Of a stretch of 26,320 nucleotides of DNA, positions 1 to 7,771 are shown piece after piece. A model generated the notes under the pieces. That model was not told the DNA's origin and did no database searches. It saw only the letters and a list, made by a program, of their open reading frames with translations. Within the stretch, counting starts at the first letter, position 1; each line of letters starts with the position of its first letter. Source of the DNA: JAXDBV01 sp034678415 (lineage in GTDB: Bacteria > Bacteroidota > Bacteroidia > Bacteroidales > VadinHA17); the NCBI GenBank assembly GCA_034678415.1, contig JAXDBV010000142.1, positions 1-26,320 of the forward strand. The letters run 5' to 3'. Position numbers and translations under genes: made by a program.

Positions 1-28
1 TTGCTGATGTTGAATTTAGTTATATTTG
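1..28 (+). promoter_or_regulatory. Bacteroidota-type promoter candidate
   Basis: TTG at 1-3, a 17-base spacer and TATATTTG at 21-28 match the phylum consensus (-33 TTG, -7 TAnnTTTG, spacing about 17-23). The next plausible gene start is at 296, so transcription from here would give a leader of about 260 bases. The TTG is at the very edge of the window, so a chance match is quite possible. Confidence 0.3.
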
Positions 29-295
29 TTCCATTGACCGTTATGCAGATCATACCGGTATTTCACCCGTATATCCAATATGTATGTGGTGCAGGATGCA
101 TGCTGGATTGTACCGGTGGATCAGTGATTGGTGTGAGAATTATCGGTTGATGCAAACACTAAAATTGTACCATTACCGTATGAAAACGTACCTGTTTCAT
201 CAAATTGTAATGATCACAGGACAAGGATGTTCGGGTACGGTAAAAGACCGACAATGAGAACAGCCGATTAAGGCCTGACCCGAAGCTATTCTGTT
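1..295. other. Left-edge region without a supported gene
   Basis: No convincing gene is visible. Frame 3 is open from the window edge to a TGA at 255-257 (84 codons), but the translation is rich in Cys, Trp and His, resembles no family I know, and has no good start. It could be chance or the 3' end of something cut by the window edge. The first 28 bases contain a promoter-like arrangement, listed separately. A 10-bp palindrome, ATACCGGTAT, lies at 52-61 and has no assigned role. Confidence 0.4.
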
Positions 296-1408
296 ATGAT
301 ACGAATACTGTTTGTCATCCTTGTAGCGCTTCATAGCTTGATCCACCTGTCATGTTTTGTGAAGGCATACCAGCCTGTGGCGATCAGCCGGCTCACACAC
401 GAGATATCAAAACCTGCGGGTCTGCTCTGGCTGGCAGCGTCTCTGTTGTTCATCCTGTCTGCCCTTCTGTTCCTACTAAAACGTGACAGCTGGTGGATAG
501 CAGCAGTGGCAGCCCTGGCTCTCTCCCAGGTTCTTATTGTACTGTCCTGGCACGATGCAAAATACGGAACTGTCGTGAACATTGGTATTCTTTTCGTCTC
601 GCTGACCGGTTATGGCTCATGGCAGTTCAACCGTATGACGAATAATGAGATCCGGTCATTCATGCAGGAAATAAAGCCCGAGGAGGGTATGCTTACGAAC
701 GAGAAGATCACCTGTCTTCCGCCGGTTGTCAGGAAATGGCTCATCCGGTCGCAGGTTATCGATAAGCCACTGATACGATCGGTATGCCTCACCCAGGAAG
801 GTGTGATACGCACCACACCAAACGGGCGATGGATGCCCGTGACGGCTGAACAACGGATAAGAACGGAACAACCCGGCTTTATCTGGAAGGCTCGTGTGAA
901 AACAGCGCCAGGGCTGCATCTGGCAGGAAGAGACAGGTATGTGGATGGTCGCGGGCATATGCTGATAACGCTACTGTCACTTTTTCCTGTTGTTGATGCC
1001 AGTGGTCAGGAGACCGACCAGGGTAGTATGCTGCGCTACCTTGCGGAGATTATATGGGCACCAACGGCAGCGGTTAACAAATATCTCAGATGGGAGCAGG
1101 TGGATTCCATCACAGCACGGGCAACGATGAATTACGGGGAGATCAATGCATCAGGCCTCTTCAGGTTCGATCAGAACGGGGATGTGATGAGCTTTGAAGC
1201 TATGCGTTATTATGACAGGAAGGAAGGATACACCCTCGAGAACTGGTTTATTCAGGTTGAGCCTGACGGTTACAGGGAGTTTGAAGGAATCAGGATCCCC
1301 GCACGGGTATCCATCACCTGGAAGCTGGAGGAAGGTGATTTCACCTGGTTCAAGCTGGAGGTGAAGGAGATGAGGTATAATGTCTGTCAGGAAGAGAATC
1401 CTTCGTAA
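296..1408 (+). CDS. DUF6544-like membrane-anchored protein of unknown function
   Basis: A 370-residue protein. The first 110 residues form about four hydrophobic segments (roughly 1-20, 38-62, 66-84 and 92-108). A soluble domain of about 240 residues follows. That domain opens with a Leu-Pro-Pro-Val-Val-Arg-Lys-Trp motif near residue 140. It later contains the stretches FIWKAR, GRDRYVDGRG, QGSMLRYL and ARATMNYG, and ends with a Trp-Lys-Leu followed by an acidic Gly-Asp-Phe strand. I associate this order of motifs with DUF6544, a family found in Bacilli and Bacteroidota with no established activity. The start is the first ATG of the frame and gives a clean N-terminal membrane segment. It stands alone, with its 3' end facing the HTCS gene. 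The family call is from memory of motifs; the biochemical role is unknown. Confidence 0.65.
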   Translation: MIRILFVILVALHSLIHLSCFVKAYQPVAISRLTHEISKPAGLLWLAASLLFILSALLFLLKRDSWWIAAVAALALSQVLIVLSWHDAKYGTVVNIGILFVSLTGYGSWQFNRMTNNEIRSFMQEIKPEEGMLTNEKITCLPPVVRKWLIRSQVIDKPLIRSVCLTQEGVIRTTPNGRWMPVTAEQRIRTEQPGFIWKARVKTAPGLHLAGRDRYVDGRGHMLITLLSLFPVVDASGQETDQGSMLRYLAEIIWAPTAAVNKYLRWEQVDSITARATMNYGEINASGLFRFDQNGDVMSFEAMRYYDRKEGYTLENWFIQVEPDGYREFEGIRIPARVSITWKLEEGDFTWFKLEVKEMRYNVCQEENPS

Positions 1409-1540
1409 AGGATGCGCCAGACAATGCACACTGGCAGCAGCCGTTTTCCGTGTCATATACCGGAAATCCACTTCATGCTCTACACCCGTTTAACAGGCCC
1501 TTGCCGGGCAAATCCTAAAGTCTCCCTTCATAAATTATGT

Positions 1541-1582
1541 AATTAATTACTGAAATTCCTCCTCATTTAATTCATTAATTCC
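1541..1582. repeat. Palindromic intergenic repeat, copy 1
   Basis: A 42-base AT-rich element matches 22379-22419 at about 36 of 41 aligned positions. It begins AATTAATTACTGAA and ends TTAATTCATTAATTCC, with a pyrimidine-rich centre. Its arms form an imperfect hairpin. It lies in the 233-bp convergent gap between the 3' ends of the DUF6544-like gene and the HTCS gene. A bidirectional terminator or a small repeated extragenic palindrome would both fit. Confidence 0.6.
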
Positions 1583-1641
1583 CCGGGAGGTGTTCGGGGC
1601 GGCAAACTGAGTACCCAGGTTACAGAAACTGGCTGGATTTC

Positions 1642-4600
1642 TCACCCTGTAACGTTCTTATGCCTGCTTGGCGAATAACCGTAGAATGCCTTGAACTGAC
1701 GGCTGAAGTATTTAACATCGGAGAAGCCAGTCTGGTAAGCCACTTCGGAAACATTATACCCTTTCTCGAGCAGTTGACGGGCAATATTCATTTTAATTTT
1801 TCTTACAAATTCCAGCGGGCCTGTACCGGTCAGTCCCTTGATTTTATTATAGAACACTGTCCGGCTGACCCCACAGTGCCTGGCCAGCTGATCCATATCA
1901 AAGCCCGTGCTGTAGTTTTTTTCTATGAAGGCGATGGCTTCCTTCAGGAATAATTCATCCTTGGAACGCAGGTTCAGGGGGCCGGTGGAGAGGTGGTGGG
2001 CACCGGTAAACCAAGCCATCAGGTTTTTACGCTGGTTCAGTAGATTACAGGCTACGGTTTTGAGATACTCAATATTGAACGGTTTCACAATATACGCCTC
2101 TGCCCCGGTCTCAATGCCTGCGATCTGGTCTTTCATCTCGGTTTTTGATGTCAGCATGATTACAGGGATATGGCATGTGGGCAAGTCTTCCTTCAGCAAC
2201 CGTGTCATCTCCATGCCGTCCATCCCCGGCATCATAATATCGGTCAGGATAATATCAGGATTCATCGACCGGGCTATATGGAGCCCCTCGTTACCGTTCC
2301 TGGCTGTGATACAGTTGAAGGTTGAACGAAGGGAATATGACAGGTAGTTCAATATCTCCTGGTTATCCTCTATGATGAGCATCATATTGGTGCCGGCACA
2401 TGGTTCATTGATATCGGCTTGCCATTCCATGTCGTGGTTGAGGGTTCCCTGCTGCCATAACCGCGGTTCCCTGCCTTTGACGACGCCATCATGCTCGTAT
2501 ACCTGGTCGGCCAGATGATCTTTCCCCTTCAGTAACCGGACGGTGAAAGTGCTTCCCTTTCCTTCAGCTGACGACAGGAGGATATCTCCCTTATGCAATT
2601 TCACCAGCTCATAGGAGAGAGACAGGCCTATTCCCGTACCGGCAAGTTCCTCGTTATTCAGGATGGTGTACCGTGTGAAGATGTCGGCCATGTTTTTCTG
2701 TGGGATGCCCGGGCCTTCATCGGTTATGGTAATATCCAGGGTATTGCTGTTTTCCGAATCATAGATATTCACCGAAACCTTTTTGCCAGACGGCGTGAAC
2801 TTAATGGCATTGGAAATGATATTATAAACAACCGTATCGAGCTTGGAAGGATCGGCAGTGATCACAAGCGAATTAATATTGCTGTGGAAGGTATACTCAA
2901 TCCCTTTATGCTGTGATAGGGGAATAAAACTCTCGAAAATATCGTGGCAGAAAGGAACGATATCCACCTCTTTGACTTTCAGCACCATCTTGTTGCTCTG
3001 CACCTTCCTGAAATCGAGCAGTTGATTGGTAAGGTGAAGCATTCTCCTGGCATTCTTCCGGATGATCTCCATCAGTATCTTGCTGTTCTGGGGCAGGCTG
3101 TCGCCCGAAAGAATATCTTCTATCGGACCGATAATCACCGAGAGCGGGGTACGTATCTCGTGGGATATATTGGTAAAAAACTGCAATTTCAAATCATTCA
3201 CCTTCTTCTCCACAAGCAACTCGTTACGGTACCTGCTCATCCTTGTGGCTGTTTTATAAATGATGAAGATTATGGCGGATATCAGGAGAAGATATACGAT
3301 GTAAGCCGGGAAGGTCTTCCACCAGGGGGGATAGATGCGGATGAACAAACGTCTCTCACCTGCATTCCATATCCCTTCCCTGACGGTTGAACGGACGCGG
3401 AATATATACTTCCCGGGAGAGAGGTTGGTGTATGTAGCCTTTCGCTGGTTCCCCACATCATTCCAATCATCCTCGAAATTCTCCAGCTTATAGGAATAGT
3501 GGACCTTTGCAGGGTCAAGAAAATCAAGGGCTGAGAAATCAATGCTGAAGCTCGACTGGTTATACTTCAGGTGGATGCTTTCCGTGTATGAAATGCTTTT
3601 CTTCAACGGTGATCCTGGTGCATTGATAGGAACTTCCTTGTTGAACACCATGAAATTGGTGAGTTCCACGCGTGAGTCTGCGGGTTCATGGCTAAGCTTA
3701 TCAGGATGTACCACCGCCAGTCCGAGGTACCCCCCGAAGATCAGTGTACCGTCCTTTCTCCTGAAACAGGTATTTTCGGAAAAGCTGCTGAAACTCAGTC
3801 CATTATACTGGTTGTAGAGTTCCGCATTCCCTTTTTCCATGTCAAGCCGTATCAGGCCGTTTTCTGTACTGAACCACATAAATCCGTCATTATCCTCAAC
3901 GATACCATAGATAATTTCATTACTCAGCTCGGTACCAGGCGTAAATTGCTTAAAGGAGGCAGTATGATCATCCATCTGTTCGAGGAGGTTCACTCCTCCT
4001 CCGAAAGTTCCGAACCACATCCTTCCCCTTGAATCCTCATAAATATGCACCACATCATTGTAGCTTAAGCTGTTGCTGATCAAAGGATCATGTAGGAACA
4101 CCCGGAAGTGGTAATGCCGGCTTTCAATGTTCTCCCTTGAAAGAAAATTAAGTCCGAAGGTAGTGGCGATCCACAGGTTTCCCGATGCATCAATATAAAT
4201 ATGACGTACAAGGTTACTGGAGAGGTTACTGTTGGCCTGGTTGATCCTGATAAAAGACAATTTTTCTGCACGGGGTTTAGTAACCATGTTCAGGCCGTTG
4301 CCATAGGTGGCTATCCAGATACTTCCTGATCTATCCTCGCAGATTGCGTAAATATTATTATTTCCCAACGATGTTGTATCTCCTGCGTCAAACCTGTAGT
4401 TTATGAAAGCCAGTTGCCTGTAACCATCGGGGTGGGGTAAGAGGGGGGTTGTACTTACCGACAGGCCGTCACCTTTCGATCCCACCCACAGGAAGCCATC
4501 CGAGTCATTGAACAGTGCATAAGTATTTGTACGGTACAGGTTCTGTGGTGTACAGGGAAGCACGTTATGGGTGGTGACCTGTCGGAAGGTGCTGTCGAAC

Positions 4601-6033
4601 AGGTGGAGTCTCCCGGCTTTTGATGCCGCCCAGATAAACCGGTTACTGTCTTCCAGAACAGCCCTGGCCACGTTGTCAAGCACATCGACACCTTCCCTGA
4701 CCAGCCGGTGGTGTTCCATGGCAGTGTTGCGCAGTATCAGCTTCTCGATCCCCCCGAGGAACTGGCCTGTACCCAGCCATATCTGACCTGAATGATCCTC
4801 AACGATACTATGGACGATGTTGGAAGAGATCGAGTTGGGATCCTTCGGGTCGTTCATGAAAAACTCAAACCGGTCATTGGCTTTGTCATACCTTGCCAAG
4901 CCGCTGCCGTGAAACCCGATCCACAGGGTATTGTTCCTGTCTTCAAAGAATTGGGGTCTTTCAAGATCGGTAAGATGCCTGCTCTCCTCAGGGGTGACCA
5001 CATAATACCTGGTATGCCTATTTGCCGGATCGTACCGGGTTATACCGAACTCCAGACCAGTAAGCCATACCTGGAGGAAACGGTCCTCATAGATACCGGT
5101 CACCGTACTTCCGTGAAAAGGAATAGTGTACCATGATGTGGATCCGCTGTCGGTTACCATCACCCCCTTATCCCTGAAACAGACAAGTCGTTGCCCCCCA
5201 CGGGTATAATACAGTTTGCTGATTGTATTTGAAGGCATCTCAGGAACCTGGACGCGTGAGAGGAACCGGTAATGTCCTCCCGTCTTCTCATAAATAAGGA
5301 TCCCCTCCCCTTCCGTCCCAAACCATAATTCCTTATTATCTTCACACACAGACGTAAAGGAGGAGTTGACATACAGATGACGCAAGCGCGGCCGTTCGGA
5401 TAACAATATCTCTTGAGGCATGAAACAGATACCCCGTTCCGTACCCACCCATAGACCGCCGTTCTCATCCTTATGAACAAACCTGACATGGTTATTGGAA
5501 AGCGGACTGGTTCCCCTGTCAATGAATTGTTCAACATCGTATGTCTCTTTCTTCTCGTTGTACCGAAGCAGGAACATACCCGAGGTTGTGGTGCCAAGGA
5601 ACACAAGGTCGTCAGAGTATTGAAGGAAGCTCGTGACAGCCACATTCTTGGGGTTGTTCACCTGGTAAGCAGGCAGGGTGGTAAAGATCTCTGATTGCGG
5701 ATCGAAGAAGTGACAGTATCCGTCGTATGTCTCCAGCCATATAAAACCAAGGTTGTCTTCCCACAACCGAGTGATCCGGTTGTTGGTGAAATTATAGGAA
5801 TGACCCGCCTGGCTCTTGAATATCTTGAACTCATAGCCATCATACCTGTTCAGGCCATTCATGGTACCGATCCACATAAAACCCTTGCTGTCGAACAGAA
5901 TGCAGAAACTGGTATTCTGCGACAGGCCGCTTTCCGAACCGATGTGTTCAAACCGGAAGACATCCTGGCTGTGGATCAGGCCTGTTGGAAGGAAGGCCAG
6001 TAAAAATATAATATCCTTAACCCATCTTCTCAT
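1642..6033 (-). CDS. Hybrid two-component system sensor/regulator (HTCS) of the pectin locus
   Basis: A 1463-residue one-piece regulator. After a signal peptide or first membrane segment there are about 14 degenerate propeller repeats of the pattern ED..G.lWiGT..GL, enough for two seven-bladed periplasmic propellers, up to about residue 790. A Y_Y_Y domain (about 815-885) and a membrane helix (about 908-930) follow. The histidine kinase has phospho-acceptor His958 in SHEIRTP, an N box near 1071 and GTGIGL near 1133. The receiver domain has Asp1265 in TDIMMPG and a Lys-Pro-Phe near 1317. The last 100 residues are an AraC-type DNA-binding domain. The frame is open 30 codons further upstream, but I chose ATG 6031-6033 because it begins a proper signal sequence (MRRWVKDIIFLLAFLP) and because a -7 box lies within the extension. 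By family precedent it binds an oligosaccharide in the periplasm and activates the adjacent divergent locus. Confidence 0.95.
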   Translation of the reverse strand: MRRWVKDIIFLLAFLPTGLIHSQDVFRFEHIGSESGLSQNTSFCILFDSKGFMWIGTMNGLNRYDGYEFKIFKSQAGHSYNFTNNRITRLWEDNLGFIWLETYDGYCHFFDPQSEIFTTLPAYQVNNPKNVAVTSFLQYSDDLVFLGTTTSGMFLLRYNEKKETYDVEQFIDRGTSPLSNNHVRFVHKDENGGLWVGTERGICFMPQEILLSERPRLRHLYVNSSFTSVCEDNKELWFGTEGEGILIYEKTGGHYRFLSRVQVPEMPSNTISKLYYTRGGQRLVCFRDKGVMVTDSGSTSWYTIPFHGSTVTGIYEDRFLQVWLTGLEFGITRYDPANRHTRYYVVTPEESRHLTDLERPQFFEDRNNTLWIGFHGSGLARYDKANDRFEFFMNDPKDPNSISSNIVHSIVEDHSGQIWLGTGQFLGGIEKLILRNTAMEHHRLVREGVDVLDNVARAVLEDSNRFIWAASKAGRLHLFDSTFRQVTTHNVLPCTPQNLYRTNTYALFNDSDGFLWVGSKGDGLSVSTTPLLPHPDGYRQLAFINYRFDAGDTTSLGNNNIYAICEDRSGSIWIATYGNGLNMVTKPRAEKLSFIRINQANSNLSSNLVRHIYIDASGNLWIATTFGLNFLSRENIESRHYHFRVFLHDPLISNSLSYNDVVHIYEDSRGRMWFGTFGGGVNLLEQMDDHTASFKQFTPGTELSNEIIYGIVEDNDGFMWFSTENGLIRLDMEKGNAELYNQYNGLSFSSFSENTCFRRKDGTLIFGGYLGLAVVHPDKLSHEPADSRVELTNFMVFNKEVPINAPGSPLKKSISYTESIHLKYNQSSFSIDFSALDFLDPAKVHYSYKLENFEDDWNDVGNQRKATYTNLSPGKYIFRVRSTVREGIWNAGERRLFIRIYPPWWKTFPAYIVYLLLISAIIFIIYKTATRMSRYRNELLVEKKVNDLKLQFFTNISHEIRTPLSVIIGPIEDILSGDSLPQNSKILMEIIRKNARRMLHLTNQLLDFRKVQSNKMVLKVKEVDIVPFCHDIFESFIPLSQHKGIEYTFHSNINSLVITADPSKLDTVVYNIISNAIKFTPSGKKVSVNIYDSENSNTLDITITDEGPGIPQKNMADIFTRYTILNNEELAGTGIGLSLSYELVKLHKGDILLSSAEGKGSTFTVRLLKGKDHLADQVYEHDGVVKGREPRLWQQGTLNHDMEWQADINEPCAGTNMMLIIEDNQEILNYLSYSLRSTFNCITARNGNEGLHIARSMNPDIILTDIMMPGMDGMEMTRLLKEDLPTCHIPVIMLTSKTEMKDQIAGIETGAEAYIVKPFNIEYLKTVACNLLNQRKNLMAWFTGAHHLSTGPLNLRSKDELFLKEAIAFIEKNYSTGFDMDQLARHCGVSRTVFYNKIKGLTGTGPLEFVRKIKMNIARQLLEKGYNVSEVAYQTGFSDVKYFSRQFKAFYGYSPSRHKNVTG

Positions 6034-6050
6034 CCCTAACCAGTATAATA

Positions 6051-6058
6051 CAAATGTA
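6051..6058 (-). promoter_or_regulatory. -7 box for the HTCS gene
   Basis: The minus strand reads TACATTTG, a perfect TAnnTTTG match, 17 bases before the chosen start codon. The nearest upstream TTG (plus-strand CAA at 6083-6085) is 24 bases away, just beyond the usual 17-23 spacing, so only the -7 element is well supported. Confidence 0.45.
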
Positions 6059-6181
6059 AGCAATCCTTCCATGCGAAACCAGCAATTTCTCCCCCATAAT
6101 CGGATAATTCGACACCCCGCCACTGATTATTTCCAGTGTAATTTTAGTAAGTATTTCCCTGGAAGATAATCATACTGGCCA

Positions 6182-7747
6182 ATGAAACACCGTTACCTTA
6201 TTATTCCGCTTCTCTTCATATTTTTTCAGGCTGAGTCGCAGCCTCAGTGGATCAATGTACGTGAGAGCGGGGCCGATGACAGCGGGCAGGTGAAATGTAC
6301 AGATGTGATCCGTCATCTGATCGACAGCCTGGCTGAAAAGGGAGGCGGGACCCTGTATTTTCCTTCGGGGACCTTTCTCACCGGTCCCATTATCATGAGA
6401 ACCAATATCACCCTATACCTGGATGCAGGTGCCGTCATCCGGTTCTCTGACGATTTTGACGACTACCTGCCAATGGTGCCGACACGGTGGGAAGAAGTAA
6501 GGGTGAAGAACTTCCTGTCACCGATATATGCATACAGGAGTAGAAACATGTCTATCAGGGGCGACGGTCATTTTGAGGGACAGGGTCATAGATGGTGGGA
6601 TGCCTGGTTCAGTGTAAGAAGGGGGGAAATGACCGGGTCAAAATGGCAGGAGTATTTTATTAATGAGAATGAAGAACTGTTAAAGAAAAATGAACACCTG
6701 CAAAGAACGGGTTATCTTTTGCGCCCTCCACTGCTCACCATGTACGAATGTCAGGATATTCTTATTGAAGGGGTTAGCTTCAGCAATCCTCCCTTTTGGA
6801 CCCTGATGCCTGCCTTTTGTGACAATGTAACCATCACTGGTATAACCATCGAGAATCCCGGGGAATCGCCGAACACCGACGGGATTGACATCTCGTCCTG
6901 CCGGAACGTGCATATTTCCAACTGTCATATCAGCGTGGGGGATGACTGCATTGTGATCAAGTCGGGTCGCGATGAGGACGGACGGGAGGCTAACCGTCCG
7001 ACGGAGAATGTTACCATCACCAACTGCACCATGCTCAAGGGGCACGGTGGAGTAGTGATAGGAAGCGAGATGAGTGGCGATGTGAGACGCGTGGCTATCT
7101 CCAACTGTACATTCGAAGGAACCGACAGGGGTATACGATTAAAGACCATGAGGGGAAGAGGCGGAGTAATCGAAGATGTGCGTGTGTCGAACGTGGTGAT
7201 GTATAATATAGTGGACGATGGGATCACCATCAACCTGAGATACCAGCCTGCCGATCCCGAACCTTTCTCGGAAAGGACTCCCGTGGTTAGAAATATTCAC
7301 ATTTCAGACATGATCATCAGGAATGCGGGAAGGGCGATAACAATTTACGGCCTTGAAGAGAGCGTGGTAAGCCAGGTATCGTTCAGGGACATGGAAATAT
7401 CGGCCAGAAAAGGGATCCTGATTGAGCACTCCTCCGGTATCAGCTTCAACGATGTCCGGATGAATATTGCCGAAGGTTCCCTTGTTGACTGCCATCATTC
7501 CAGTGAGCTGAGTTTTGACAAGCTCAGCACAGGAACACTAAAGAGCAATATACCTTTTTACACGTTCACCGAGTGTTCAATGGTACGGGTGTCGAACAAC
7601 TATTTTCCCGGTGAGCTGAACCGGTTCATTGAGGCAGACGATAAATGCGGCACCATTTACCTGGTGAATAATATTCTGCCTCATGCACGGCTGTTGTCAA
7701 CCAGTAAAAAAGAGACTGTAATCATAGGATCAAATGAACCTGAGTAA
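6182..7747 (+). CDS. Secreted GH28 polygalacturonase-type glycoside hydrolase
   Basis: A 521-residue protein with a cleavable signal peptide (about residues 1-19, ending in AESQ) and a parallel beta-helix body rich in N/D-x-x-I-x-N repeats. All four GH28 signatures are present: Asn231-Thr-Asp233, Gly-Asp254-Asp255, Gly-His288-Gly, and Arg319-Leu-Lys321 (the usual RIK). The three Asp residues are those that catalyse inverting hydrolysis in this family. GH28 members cut alpha-1,4-galacturonan in homogalacturonan or rhamnogalacturonan; endo or exo action cannot be told from sequence alone. It is the first gene of the locus, 148 bp from the divergent HTCS start, and the susC start follows 24 bases after its stop, so the two are probably co-transcribed. 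The size is typical of Bacteroidota GH28 enzymes. Confidence 0.93.
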   Translation: MKHRYLIIPLLFIFFQAESQPQWINVRESGADDSGQVKCTDVIRHLIDSLAEKGGGTLYFPSGTFLTGPIIMRTNITLYLDAGAVIRFSDDFDDYLPMVPTRWEEVRVKNFLSPIYAYRSRNMSIRGDGHFEGQGHRWWDAWFSVRRGEMTGSKWQEYFINENEELLKKNEHLQRTGYLLRPPLLTMYECQDILIEGVSFSNPPFWTLMPAFCDNVTITGITIENPGESPNTDGIDISSCRNVHISNCHISVGDDCIVIKSGRDEDGREANRPTENVTITNCTMLKGHGGVVIGSEMSGDVRRVAISNCTFEGTDRGIRLKTMRGRGGVIEDVRVSNVVMYNIVDDGITINLRYQPADPEPFSERTPVVRNIHISDMIIRNAGRAITIYGLEESVVSQVSFRDMEISARKGILIEHSSGISFNDVRMNIAEGSLVDCHHSSELSFDKLSTGTLKSNIPFYTFTECSMVRVSNNYFPGELNRFIEADDKCGTIYLVNNILPHARLLSTSKKETVIIGSNEPE

Positions 7748-7771
7748 TTTCTAACCTAAAAACCTTTATCA

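Noticed and set aside
3..257. 84-codon open frame at the left edge as the 3' end of a gene
   Set aside because: Rich in Cys, Trp and His, no recognisable motif, and no way to see its start. Mentioned under the left-edge region but not called.
1660..6003. Many plus-strand open frames of 60-150 codons within the HTCS gene
   Set aside because: They lie antisense to a continuous 1463-codon gene with complete domain order, so they are shadows.
6121..6138. Inverted repeat CACTG...CAGTG before the GH28 gene as an HTCS operator
   Set aside because: Arms of only five bases are expected by chance, and HTCS sites are usually longer direct repeats.
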